NCBI GenBank assembly: GCA_009920225.1
Contig: RGAJ01000110.1
Location: forward strand, 1 to 6,344
DNA length: 6,344 nt
Direction: 5' to 3'
DNA from: Paracoccaceae bacterium
GTDB taxonomy: Bacteria; Pseudomonadota; Alphaproteobacteria; Rhodobacterales; Rhodobacteraceae
Positions 1-6,344 of the stretch are shown one piece after another; positions within the stretch are counted from its first letter, which is position 1; each line of letters opens with the position of its first letter. A program made the translations under genes and the position numbers. The notes beneath the pieces were generated by a model. It did not search any database. It had not been told where the DNA came from and saw only the letters and a list, made by a program, of their open reading frames with translations.

Positions 1-1007
1 AAAAACCCCAAGCCCAACGGGCGCAAGAACGATTCAAGGGGCAAGTATTCCCCAAACGGCACCAAATGCGATTTGTCGTAAATCTGCATCTCTGCCCCTG
101 CCTGCAACAAGACAAGCGCATTTTTTAGCTGATCCGCATCATCAAATCGCAACGCGCCAAATACAACAGGTGTTTCGCCTGCGGCCTGTTCTATGTCGGC
201 AATCATGTCGGGGGCGTAATTGAGCAAGGCAGCAATCGCGGATTCTGGCCAAATGATTAAGTCAGGGCGCGCACCATCCGCCGTTGCATCCAAAAGACGT
301 TTATAAAAGATCGGGGCATATTGAGGATCCCATTTTTGGGATTGTTGCGCGTTCGGCTGAATCAAGCGCACCACATAGTCAGAGGCGGCGTCCGTCCGCT
401 CAGCCCGCAAAAGCGGCAGCGCAACGGCGATTGCACCGGCACAGGTTGCGGCAGCAATCCAGCCAAATTTTCGCGCCCGCAGCGCCACGGCAATAAGCGC
501 AGAGATCAAAAACAAGGCAATTGTCACGCCATAAGGCCCAAGGATTGCGAACCATTGGATGAACCCGGTATCCACAACGCCATAGGCAGGCATTCCCCAT
601 GGGAACCCCGTCAGCACATGGCCGCGCATCCATTCCGCAACGCCCAAGGCCGAGGCAGAGGCAAAAGCACCGCCATATGGATGGGCAAGTCCGGCAAGCC
701 CCCAAAACACTGCCAAGCCCCCCGCCATGAAGACCAAGGCAAAGGGTGCCATCCATCCATGCGCCGCGGCGTCCACCAAAAACGGTTCTATGATCCACGA
801 CATGGACACGGCGAAATAAACAAACCCAAAAAACCAAAACCTTTGGAACTGCGCCCGTTTCCCACGCACAGATGCATCGCCATTCCACCAAAAAAATCCG
901 ATGAAACACAAGATTGTCAACGGCCAAAGGGACCACGGCGCGTGGCCCAATGCGGCCCCTGCCCCAAGCAAGATTGCAACCCAGTGCCGGCGCAGGGCGG
1001 TGATCAT
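1..1007 (-). CDS. lnt: Apolipoprotein N-acyltransferase Lnt (3' end outside window)
   Basis: Inner-membrane enzyme that transfers the third acyl chain from a phospholipid to the N-terminal cysteine of apolipoproteins, the last step of lipoprotein maturation. The minus strand reads open for 335 codons from ATG at 1007 to the left edge, so the stop lies outside. Residues 1-200 are strongly hydrophobic, with several membrane segments (roughly 8-22, 27-41, 57-75, 85-106, 145-175 and 180-200). They carry Lnt-like stretches such as GHAPWSLWPL (21-30) and SWIIEPFLVD (70-79). The nitrilase-like domain starts near 212. WPES supplies the catalytic Glu (E255, matching E. coli E267) and YDKSHLVPFGEY supplies Lys (K312, matching K335) and E320 (matching E343). 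The catalytic Cys lies beyond the window. The start overlaps the upstream corC-like stop as ATGA with no strong ribosome site, which suggests translational coupling. Family identification is secure; activity cannot be fully judged without the C-terminus. Confidence 0.95.
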   Translation of the reverse strand, partial: MITALRRHWVAILLGAGAALGHAPWSLWPLTILCFIGFFWWNGDASVRGKRAQFQRFWFFGFVYFAVSMSWIIEPFLVDAAAHGWMAPFALVFMAGGLAVFWGLAGLAHPYGGAFASASALGVAEWMRGHVLTGFPWGMPAYGVVDTGFIQWFAILGPYGVTIALFLISALIAVALRARKFGWIAAATCAGAIAVALPLLRAERTDAASDYVVRLIQPNAQQSQKWDPQYAPIFYKRLLDATADGARPDLIIWPESAIAALLNYAPDMIADIEQAAGETPVVFGALRFDDADQLKNALVLLQAGAEMQIYDKSHLVPFGEYLPLESFLRPLGLGF

Positions 1008-1888
1008 TCTGCGGCTTGGGCCACTTCGGGCAACCGCAGGCGGACGCGTTTTACACGTCTCGGTTCGGCATCGATGATTTCGAATTCAGCACCCAAAGGA
1101 TGGCGCACCACTTCACCCCGAACAGGGACACGCCCCGCCAGCATAAAGATCAACCCACCAAGGGTGTCGATTTCTTCGGCGTCAATGTCTTCGCCTTGGG
1201 TCAAATCCAATCCCGTCTCGCGCGCAAAGTCCTCTAATGGGGCTTTGGCGACCACAATATACTGCCCCGGTTTTTCCAGATGCCAATATTTCCCTTCGTC
1301 AATATCGTGTTCGTCTTCGATTTCACCGACGACTTGTTCGATCAAATCTTCGATTGTGACCAACCCATCGACCCCGCCGTATTCATCAATGACCAAGGCC
1401 ATATGACGACGCTCTGTCTGCATCTTGGCCAACAATACGCCAAGCGGCATTGAAGGTGGCACAAACAACAGCGGGCGCAACATCGCCTTGAGGTCAAACG
1501 CGGCATCGTCGGTTCCAAACCCATGACGCAGCGCGAAATCCTTTAGGTGGACCATGCCAATCGGGCTGTCCAAAGTGCCGTCGTACACAGGGATCCGTGT
1601 CAAACCGCTTTTGCGCAAAACTTGCACCAATTCGTCTTTTGTCGTGGTATCCGCAACAGCCACGATTTCCGCTTTGGGTATGGCCACATCTTCCACGCGC
1701 ATACGACGCAGGTTCAGGATGCCCAATACGTTTTCGGATCGCTTTACTGAGTTTTGATCAACAGACAATCGCTTTTGTTCGGAGGCCGATGGTTTTCCAA
1801 ACAACCGCGTCGCCAAGCGTGATAGTATCGTTTTGCCGTTCGGCTGCGCGCTTTGCGCTGCGCTAGAAGGCCCGTCTTTGTCGTCCAT
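1004..1888 (-). CDS. CorC/HlyC-type CBS-domain protein (hemolysin family)
   Basis: Soluble protein of 294 residues in the CorC/HlyC/TlyC family. It has two CBS domains (about 65-121 and 137-194) and a C-terminal CorC_HlyC transporter-associated domain (about 209-288). Typical signatures are TRIPVYDG near 97-104, MALVIDEYGGVDGLVTIEDL at 163-182 and a DTLGG motif at 241-245. It lacks the membrane DUF21/CNNM domain of larger relatives, so it is probably cytoplasmic or membrane-associated. CBS pairs in this family bind adenine nucleotides; a role in Mg/Co efflux or membrane integrity is known only for some members, so no exact function is claimed. ATG at 1888 is preferred; a TTG codon lies directly before it at 1891. 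A weak GGA-type ribosome site precedes the start. It lies 30 bp after ybeY and overlaps lnt by ATGA, so it is co-transcribed. Often named corC (ybeX) in the equivalent E. coli operon. Confidence 0.92.
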   Translation of the reverse strand: MDDKDGPSSAAQSAQPNGKTILSRLATRLFGKPSASEQKRLSVDQNSVKRSENVLGILNLRRMRVEDVAIPKAEIVAVADTTTKDELVQVLRKSGLTRIPVYDGTLDSPIGMVHLKDFALRHGFGTDDAAFDLKAMLRPLLFVPPSMPLGVLLAKMQTERRHMALVIDEYGGVDGLVTIEDLIEQVVGEIEDEHDIDEGKYWHLEKPGQYIVVAKAPLEDFARETGLDLTQGEDIDAEEIDTLGGLIFMLAGRVPVRGEVVRHPLGAEFEIIDAEPRRVKRVRLRLPEVAQAAE

Positions 1889-1918
1889 CAATCCATTCCA
1901 AAAGTCGCGTTCATGCGA

Positions 1919-2416
1919 TTAGTCTACTATATATGGGTTATCTATACCCAGTTTGCCAAGTATATGAACTTCTATTTCTTCCATCAACGTGGCATCTTGG
2001 TCACGAATATGATCATAGCCCAATAAATGTAAAACGGCATGTATCATCAAATGTGTAACGTGATCCGACATGGCTTTGCCCGCGTCTGCCGCTTCGCGAT
2101 GACAGGTGTCATAGGAAATGGCAATATCCCCCAACTCGGCATCCCATTCGGGATCAAGCGGATCGGGGTCATCACCATCGACATCGGCACCGCGTTCCTC
2201 TGACGGCCAAGACAACACATTGGTGGGCGTGGGCTTGTCCCGAAATTCGGCGTTCAGATCCGCAATACGTGCATCATCGCAGGCCAACAGATCGCAGCCA
2301 AAGGTTTCCGCGTCATATCCCAAATGACGCAGTGTTGCGTTTTTAGCAACCTCAGCCAAACGTTGCAAATCAATGTCTTGCCAGCGTGGATCTTCGAATA
2401 AAATGTCGACGGTCAT
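1919..2416 (-). CDS. ybeY: Endoribonuclease YbeY, rRNA maturation factor
   Basis: Metal-dependent single-strand endoribonuclease of 165 residues, needed for 16S rRNA 3' end maturation and for removal of defective 70S ribosomes. The zinc-binding H-x3-H-x5-H signature is complete: HAVLHLLGYDH places H126, H130 and H136. The conserved FRDKPTPTNVLSWP block (58-71) includes R59, and LGDIAIS (95-101) is the usual core strand. An acidic Asp/Pro-rich insertion at about 77-92 lengthens the protein relative to E. coli YbeY. The ATG overlaps the phoH stop as ATGA with only a weak GCGGA upstream, which suggests translational coupling to its known ATPase partner PhoH/YbeZ. The stop is TAA at 1919-1921. 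Identification is secure from motif and context. Confidence 0.96.
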   Translation of the reverse strand: MTVDILFEDPRWQDIDLQRLAEVAKNATLRHLGYDAETFGCDLLACDDARIADLNAEFRDKPTPTNVLSWPSEERGADVDGDDPDPLDPEWDAELGDIAISYDTCHREAADAGKAMSDHVTHLMIHAVLHLLGYDHIRDQDATLMEEIEVHILGKLGIDNPYIVD

Positions 2417-3459
2417 TCCGCGTCGCGCTTTTCAAACCGTTTGATCATCGCCTTGCGGCCGTCTTCGTCATAGGCCTCGATGATCGCAGCAACAAGCGGA
2501 TGGCGCACAACATCTTTGGCAGTGAAGTAATTGAAACTAATACCAGAAACCGATTTCAACAGCCGCTCTGCTTCGGTCAGGCCCGACACGACACCACGGG
2601 GCAAATCGACCTGTGATCGGTCACCCGTTATCACCATGCGCGATCCTTCGCCCAAACGGGTCAGAAACATCTTCATCTGCATGGCTGTGGCGTTTTGTGC
2701 CTCGTCGAGCACCACAAAGGCATTCGCCAAAGTACGACCACGCATAAAGGCAAGCGGCGCAATTTCGATACGTTTTTCTTCGATCAGCTTCGCCAAGGTT
2801 TTCCCGGGCAAGAAATCATTCAACGCATCATAGAGCGGCTGCATATAAGGATCGACCTTGTCCTTCATATCACCGGGAAGATAGCCCAGTTTTTCACCAG
2901 CCTCGACCGCAGGGCGTGACAAGATAATGCGATCCACCTCGCCCGAAATGAATTTGGTTACGGCAACAGCAACCGCAAGATAGGTTTTACCTGTGCCCGC
3001 AGGGCCGATACCAAAGGCCAATTCATTGTTCATCAAGGAATGAACATAGGCCTTTTGCGCGTCAGTGCGCGGTTCAACAGATTTGCGACGCGTTTTGATT
3101 TCGACATTGCCGCCCGAGAACATCTCAAGCTGATCATCCGCCAATTTCGCCAGTTCTGGCGCAGATGTCATCCGCAATTCGCGATCCACATCGCCAAATT
3201 CGACCGATTTTCCATTTTCCAGACGATTGTAAAGGGCTTCTAACACCTTGCCGGCAATGGTGCGGGCCTCTGGTTCGCCGAAAATCTCGATTTGGTTGCC
3301 GCGCCTGATGATTTGAACCGCAAGTTGTTGTTCAACTTTGGCTAGGTTTTTATCAAATTCTCCGCAAAGTTCGATCATCAACCGATTATCGGGAAAATCC
3401 AATGTTACTTGTCCTGCCGTCGAAGCATCGATTAGATGCGTCAGTGTGCCGTGCGCCAC
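2413..3459 (-). CDS. PhoH family P-loop ATPase (YbeZ-like)
   Basis: Cytoplasmic P-loop NTPase of 348 residues, the usual length for PhoH/YbeZ. The N-terminal part (about 20-80) resembles the small KH-like region found in this family. The PhoH ATPase domain runs from about 130 to 335, with Walker A GPAGTGKT at 152-159, the SRPAVEAGEKLGYLPGD block at 181-197, Walker B VVLDEAQN at 249-256 and the sensor-type TGDRSQVDLP at 278-287. The family couples ATP hydrolysis to RNA-related work and partners YbeY; the gene order phoH-ybeY fits that. The start is GTG at 3459. It is favoured because AGGAGA lies six bases upstream and no better ATG is near. It appears to be the first gene of the operon phoH-ybeY-corC-lnt. 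Also called ybeZ; the name phoH is used loosely for this paralogue. Confidence 0.95.
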   Translation of the reverse strand: MAHGTLTHLIDASTAGQVTLDFPDNRLMIELCGEFDKNLAKVEQQLAVQIIRRGNQIEIFGEPEARTIAGKVLEALYNRLENGKSVEFGDVDRELRMTSAPELAKLADDQLEMFSGGNVEIKTRRKSVEPRTDAQKAYVHSLMNNELAFGIGPAGTGKTYLAVAVAVTKFISGEVDRIILSRPAVEAGEKLGYLPGDMKDKVDPYMQPLYDALNDFLPGKTLAKLIEEKRIEIAPLAFMRGRTLANAFVVLDEAQNATAMQMKMFLTRLGEGSRMVITGDRSQVDLPRGVVSGLTEAERLLKSVSGISFNYFTAKDVVRHPLVAAIIEAYDEDGRKAMIKRFEKRDAE

Positions 3460-3463
3460 GCAA

Positions 3464-3470
3464 CTCTCCT
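3464..3470 (-). promoter_or_regulatory. Strong ribosome binding site of phoH
   Basis: Read on the minus strand, AGGAGAG ends about five bases before the GTG at 3459. It is the strongest Shine-Dalgarno in the minus-strand operon and decides the GTG start. The downstream genes of the operon have weak sites and overlapping start/stop codons. Confidence 0.75.
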
Positions 3471-3515
3471 ATACAATGTATATATATGGTGCCAACGCTT
3501 TTGACCAAACGCAAG
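3470..3515 (-). promoter_or_regulatory. Putative promoter of the phoH-ybeY-corC-lnt operon, with a palindrome
   Basis: The 96-bp spacer between the glycosyltransferase-like gene and phoH is the only sizeable gap before the operon. On the minus strand TTGGTC (about 3502-3507) is followed after about 16-17 bases by the AT-only block ATATATATA (about 3480-3488), a plausible sigma70-type pair. A perfect 6+1+6 inverted repeat, TATACA-A-TGTATA on the plus strand, lies at 3470-3482 directly upstream of the ribosome site and could be an operator. Further up, TTTCACAC occurs twice (3522-3529 and 3540-3547). The promoter assignment is an inference from position and composition; no start site is visible. 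Confidence 0.35.
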
Positions 3516-3555
3516 CACTAGTTTCACACGTCACAAAAATTTCACACACCACCGA

Positions 3556-4421
3556 TCAAAACCATTGTCCCGGCTCAATCAATCCCAAATCCAAAAGCTG
3601 TTGCGACGTCCATGTAATACGCGCAGAATTCACCCATGTAAAATCATCAATTGCTTCGCGCGATGTCGGATTGCGCCGCAGCGCTTTTGCCGTTCGAAAT
3701 GACAGCAATGCGGCCGTTATATTGTTATGCCAAGGACAGGCATAGGTGTTATATTCTTCATCGGAAAAGCAAAAATCCTCGGACATTTTCAAATCTGCGC
3801 GCGCCTTGAAAATTGCGATGCGATCAATTTTGCGCCGTTCATAGGGCACGAATTCCTCATATCGCCACTTGAGCCCACCGAAAAATTCAATTGCCGTTCC
3901 ATGGGATGGCGCGTTTCGGGGTCTGGTCGGGCCAATGCATAATACCCCGCCTTGTCCAAAAACGCATTTTCGCGATCCACCCCATCTGGGGCCTGTGTCA
4001 AATCCCGCGCATAGGCATCAACGACATAGGTCAACATAGAATCACGGCGTTCTTCGGTGTGAAACTCCACGAGTTCGCCAAAGCTCCGAGATTCGGAAAA
4101 AGGAAAATACAGATACTCGGCATTAAAACAGGTAAAGACCCACGACCCTGCCATATGAGGCATCAACAGATTGATCGCATCACGCACGGCATATTTTTGA
4201 AACGGATCAAATGTAATCGTGGTCACGTCAATTAACACATCATCCGAAATATCGGGCAAGCGTGGCGCAAGTACCAACACCTGTTTGAACCCCAAGGCGA
4301 TGTGATGCGCGAGTGTGGATTCGACTTCGACATCATCTTCGACGAAAATGATGGCAATCGGGCCCTTTTTCAAACTTGCCCCTTGGGCCGTGATAAATTC
4401 GTTGAGACCAGAAAAATCCAT
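3556..4421 (-). pseudogene. Frameshifted GT-A glycosyltransferase-like protein, function unknown
   Basis: Two overlapping minus-strand frames (4421 to 3789, then 3849 to 3556) join into one protein of about 288 residues if one base is restored at the A5 run 3881-3885 (T5 in the coding strand). The repaired junction reads RQLNFFGGLKWRYEEFVPYE, whereas the unrepaired frame continues into 31 residues of unrelated sequence. The N-terminus ([20 protein letters not shown], 27-45) resembles the opening NE-x-h-x-E-h-x-x-H-x-x-h-G strand-helix of family 2/Glyco_tranf_2_4 enzymes. FNAEYL (99-104) sits where such enzymes have D-x-D-E-F-L, so the metal-binding acids look altered. The C-terminal part has a CPWHNN...LLSFR pattern that recalls the same family. 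No signal peptide or membrane segment is seen. ATG at 4421 is favoured, with AGGG nine bases or so upstream; GTG at 4430 is an alternative. Whether this is a true pseudogene, a base-calling error or recoding is open. The glycosyltransferase relation is my inference from motif spacing, of moderate strength. Confidence 0.6.
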
Positions 4422-4470
4422 TTTGCACACCCTAATTCTTGTCTTTTCACTATCTGCAAAACCTCACGCA

Positions 4471-4498
4471 TTGCAAGTCAGACAGTTTTTGGTATAGC
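4471..4498 (+). promoter_or_regulatory. Putative sigma70-type promoter of miaB
   Basis: In the 111-bp divergent spacer, TTGCAA (4471-4476) and TATAGC (4493-4498) are separated by 16 bases, which fits a housekeeping promoter. Initiation near 4505 would give a leader of roughly 28 bases before the miaB ATG. The opposing gene must start its transcript from the same spacer, but I see no clear minus-strand hexamer pair. Confidence 0.45.
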
Positions 4499-4520
4499 AA
4501 GCGCTGATCATGAACGTGTT

Positions 4521-4524
4521 AGGA
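4521..4524 (+). promoter_or_regulatory. Ribosome binding site of miaB
   Basis: AGGA sits eight bases before the ATG at 4533. It decides the start: the reading frame is open back to an ATG at 4302, but that upstream part lies across the divergent gene and the promoter and has no family similarity. Confidence 0.7.
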
Positions 4525-4532
4525 CTGCAACG

Positions 4533-5855
4533 ATGACCGCGCCCAAAAAGCTGTTTATTAAAACCTACGGATGCCAAATGAACGTGTACGACAGCGAACG
4601 TATGGCAGAAGCAATGGGCGGTGCGGGATATATTGAAACCGATACACCCGATGATGCAGACATGATTTTGTTGAACACCTGTCACATTCGGGAAAAGGCC
4701 GCCGAAAAGATTTATTCCGAATTGGGGCGCTACAAACACCTAAAGGCCGAAAAACCCGATCTAAAGATTGGCGTTGCGGGCTGTGTGGCCCAAGCCGAAG
4801 GCGCCGAGATCATGCGCCGTCAACCCATGGTCGATTTGGTCGTCGGCCCACAAAGCTACCACCGTCTGCCCGAGCTTGAAGCACAAGCAGGCCATGGCAA
4901 AAAGGCAATCGATACCGATTTTCCAGAAGACGATAAATTCGAACACCTGACAGCACGCCCAAAGGCAAAACGTGCACCTGCCGCATTTTTAACCGTTCAA
5001 GAAGGCTGTGACAAATTCTGTGCCTTTTGCGTCGTGCCATATACACGCGGTGCAGAGGTATCCCGCCCTGCGGCGCGTATCTTGGACGAAGCGCGCGATT
5101 TGGTCGAACGCGGCGTGCGCGAAATCACTTTGCTGGGTCAAAACGTGAATGCCTATCACGGTGCCGGCATTGATGGCGGGGAATGGTCCTTGGCGCAGTT
5201 GATTTGGGAATTGGACAAAGTCGACGGGCTGGAACGCATTCGCTTTACCACAAGCCATCCAAACGACATGTCCGATGACCTGATCGAGGCACATGGAACC
5301 TGTTCCAAACTGATGCCCTATCTACACCTGCCCGTTCAATCAGGATCAAACAAGATCTTGAAGCGCATGAACCGCAGCCATGATGCCGACAGCTATCTGC
5401 GCCTGATCGAACGCATTCGCGCTGCTCGTCCTGACATTTTGTTGTCTGGTGATTTCATCGTTGGCTTCCCCGAAGAAACCGAAGAAGATTTCCAAGACAC
5501 AATGGACCTCATCCGCGCGGTTAACTATGGCCAAGCGTTTTCATTCAAATACTCAACGCGCCCCGGCACCCCCGCAGCCGAACGCGATCAGGTAGACGAA
5601 AACGTGAAGTCCGATCGCCTGCAACGCCTTCAGGCGTTGATTTCAGAGCAACAACAATCCATCCAAGACAGCATGGTCGGCCGCGATGTATCTGTGTTGT
5701 TTGAACGCTCCGGTCGATTTGAAGGCCAAATGGTCGGAAAATCCGAATATTTGCACGCTGTTCATGTCAAAGCGGACGGGGTCCAAGCAGGCGATATTCG
5801 ACGCGTTCGAATCACCAAAAGCAACCGAAATTCGTTGGATGGCGATCTGGTCTAA
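4533..5855 (+). CDS. miaB: tRNA-2-methylthio-N6-dimethylallyladenosine synthase MiaB
   Basis: Radical SAM methylthiotransferase of 440 residues, the usual MiaB length. It converts i6A37 to ms2i6A37 in tRNAs that read codons starting with U, improving decoding fidelity. Domains in order: N-terminal UPF0004/MTTase domain (about 5-110) with auxiliary [4Fe-4S] cysteines C14 (TYGCQMN), C50 (NTCHIREKA) and C84 (VAGCVAQ); radical SAM domain (about 148-375) with C-x3-C-x2-C at C159, C163 and C166, followed by [18 protein letters not shown] (200-210), SHPNDM, HLPVQSG and [12 protein letters not shown] are all family blocks; and a C-terminal TRAM domain (about 378-440) for tRNA binding. All six cluster cysteines are present, so the enzyme should be active. 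It is divergent from the phoH operon, with its own promoter and ribosome site. Confidence 0.97.
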   Translation: MTAPKKLFIKTYGCQMNVYDSERMAEAMGGAGYIETDTPDDADMILLNTCHIREKAAEKIYSELGRYKHLKAEKPDLKIGVAGCVAQAEGAEIMRRQPMVDLVVGPQSYHRLPELEAQAGHGKKAIDTDFPEDDKFEHLTARPKAKRAPAAFLTVQEGCDKFCAFCVVPYTRGAEVSRPAARILDEARDLVERGVREITLLGQNVNAYHGAGIDGGEWSLAQLIWELDKVDGLERIRFTTSHPNDMSDDLIEAHGTCSKLMPYLHLPVQSGSNKILKRMNRSHDADSYLRLIERIRAARPDILLSGDFIVGFPEETEEDFQDTMDLIRAVNYGQAFSFKYSTRPGTPAAERDQVDENVKSDRLQRLQALISEQQQSIQDSMVGRDVSVLFERSGRFEGQMVGKSEYLHAVHVKADGVQAGDIRRVRITKSNRNSLDGDLV

Positions 5856-5879
5856 CACCGGATGCCGTTGAATTAATTA

Positions 5880-5941
5880 CGCGCTCAACTCAATTCCTCA
5901 AAAAGCCCCACTTTGTTTCCGTGTTGAAAACAAAGAGCGCG
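5880..5941 (+). terminator. Nested inverted repeat after miaB, possible terminator
   Basis: Two stacked perfect inverted repeats lie 25 bases after the miaB stop. The outer arms are CGCGCTC (5880-5886) and GAGCGCG (5935-5941). The inner arms are CTTTGTTT (5911-5918) and AAACAAAG (5928-5935) with a nine-base loop. The arms share base 5935, so the two helices would stack on the 3' side with a 24-base bulge on the 5' side. No clean T tract follows, so intrinsic termination is uncertain; it could instead protect the miaB mRNA 3' end. Confidence 0.4.
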
Positions 5942-6005
5942 AGGATTGCGTTGATTTTGTTGCGAGAATGTCAAATAATAACACTATCGAATAAAAAAAT
6001 ATGTC

Positions 6006-6024
6006 TTTTAGCTAAAACTATACT
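6006..6024 (+). promoter_or_regulatory. Putative -10 element with adjacent palindrome upstream of the OmpA-like gene
   Basis: TATACT (6019-6024) matches the -10 consensus at five of six bases and lies in an AT-rich stretch about 50 bases before the start codon. A perfect 12-bp palindrome, TTTTAGCTAAAA (6006-6017), lies directly upstream in the spacer of the promoter. No good -35 hexamer is seen at the right distance, which may mean the promoter depends on an activator, or that the call is wrong. Confidence 0.3.
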
Positions 6025-6065
6025 AATTTGCTCCGAATTAAAGATAGAATGGCGTGAGGGTACAC

Positions 6066-6071
6066 GAGGAG
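6066..6071 (+). promoter_or_regulatory. Ribosome binding site of the OmpA-like gene
   Basis: GAGGAG lies three bases before ATG 6075, six before GTG 6078 and twelve before ATG 6084. It rules out the upstream in-frame GTG at 6054, which precedes it, but does not separate the three downstream candidates. Confidence 0.6.
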
Positions 6072-6074
6072 ATT

Positions 6075-6344
6075 ATGGTGGGAATGATCAATAAAATTTT
6101 AAAAGCTGCGATCATCGCAGTGGCAGGTATGGCGTCAATTGTAGGCCCTGCATTTTCACAACAAGCCCTGACATCAACGGGCGAACGGTATATTCCGACA
6201 ATTTGGGTAGATCCGGATGGGTGCGAACATTGGGTTATGGACGATGGCGCAGAAGGGTATATGAGCCCCCATTAACGCGCGATGGATTACCTGTGTGTAA
6301 ACGCGGTAATACCTGTGGCGTATTGTCATCTGACCAATTTTTTG
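6075..6344 (+). pseudogene. OmpA-family envelope protein, N-terminal part, frameshifted and truncated by window edge
   Basis: The first frame (6075-6275) encodes a classical signal peptide: lysines near the start, a hydrophobic core (KAAIIAVAGMASIVG) and a likely cleavage after AFS. The mature part has the block GERYIPTIWVDPDGCEHWVM followed by DDGAEGYMSPH. In my knowledge this block opens OmpA-family proteins of Rhodobacteraceae; their peptidoglycan-binding OmpA domain would lie beyond the right edge. A TAA at 6273-6275 ends the frame, but the neighbouring frame continues from 6275 to the edge without a stop as TRDGLPVCKRGNTCGVLSSD followed by QFF, which looks like the natural continuation. 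A single base is missing around 6266-6274: a C from the C5 run, or a G that would give PHVTRDG. Start could be ATG 6075, GTG 6078 or ATG 6084. Role: probably outer-membrane or periplasmic anchoring. The OmpA assignment rests on recall of the N-terminal block only. Confidence 0.6.

Noticed and set aside
400..936. Minus-strand open frame of 178 codons rich in Cys and Trp
   Set aside because: It overlaps lnt in another frame on the same strand; the lnt frame carries the conserved motifs throughout.
321..1406. Long plus-strand open frame of 361 codons opposite lnt and the corC-like gene
   Set aside because: It lies antisense to two clear protein families. Its translation is rich in Pro, Arg, Lys, His and Ser with no recognisable domain, as expected of a shadow frame, and it has no ribosome site I would trust.
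1889..1891. TTG start for the corC-like gene one codon before the ATG
   Set aside because: ATG at 1888 is adjacent and the more likely initiator; the difference is a single residue.
3789..3881. C-terminal tail of the unrepaired glycosyltransferase-like frame as genuine protein
   Set aside because: The tail after RQLNF is unlike the rest, while the overlapping frame continues the fold-like sequence without interruption.
3870..3890. Programmed -1 frameshifting at the T5 run as a designed recoding site
   Set aside because: Slippage would restore the frame, but there is no classical heptamer, no obvious downstream stimulatory hairpin or upstream Shine-Dalgarno-like stimulator, and a second homopolymer break in the window favours error or mutation.
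4302..4532. Possible 77-residue N-terminal extension of MiaB
   Set aside because: The frame is open but crosses the divergent gene and the promoter. ATG 4533 has a good ribosome site and gives the standard MiaB N-terminus and length.
6054..6074. GTG start at 6054 for the OmpA-like protein
   Set aside because: It lies upstream of the GAGGAG ribosome site, has none of its own, and would put acidic residues before the signal peptide.

Overview
The window looks like chromosomal sequence from an alphaproteobacterium, most likely a marine Rhodobacterales (Roseobacter-type) with moderate GC content. This rests on three things: the protein sequences themselves, the clustering of miaB, phoH, ybeY, corC-like and lnt genes, and an OmpA-family N-terminus of a kind I associate with this group. 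Genus cannot be told from the sequence alone.

Layout. Positions 1-3459 hold a tight minus-strand operon read right to left: phoH (GTG start with a strong Shine-Dalgarno), ybeY, a corC/hlyC-type CBS-domain gene and lnt, which runs off the left edge. phoH/ybeY and corC/lnt overlap by ATGA, and ybeY and corC are 30 bp apart. Positions 3460-3555 hold the presumed operon promoter. Positions 3556-4421 (minus) hold an uncharacterised gene that looks like a degenerate GT-A-type glycosyltransferase. It is broken by a one-base frameshift at a homopolymer. A 111-bp divergent spacer separates it from miaB (4533-5855, plus). After a 219-bp AT-rich spacer with an elaborate inverted repeat comes the secreted N-terminus of a probable OmpA-family envelope protein (plus). 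It also carries an apparent one-base loss and runs off the right edge.

How the genes fit together. MiaB modifies tRNA (ms2i6A37), YbeY acts on rRNA maturation and ribosome quality control, and PhoH/YbeZ is an ATPase partner of YbeY. The CorC-like protein and Lnt are envelope functions: a CBS-domain protein and the last step of lipoprotein acylation. The block is therefore a housekeeping translation and envelope island. I see no phage, transposon, CRISPR, tRNA or rRNA gene.

The most notable observations are the two single-base disruptions, both beside homopolymers, and the odd GT-like protein between miaB and phoH. I found no convincing novel multi-gene system.
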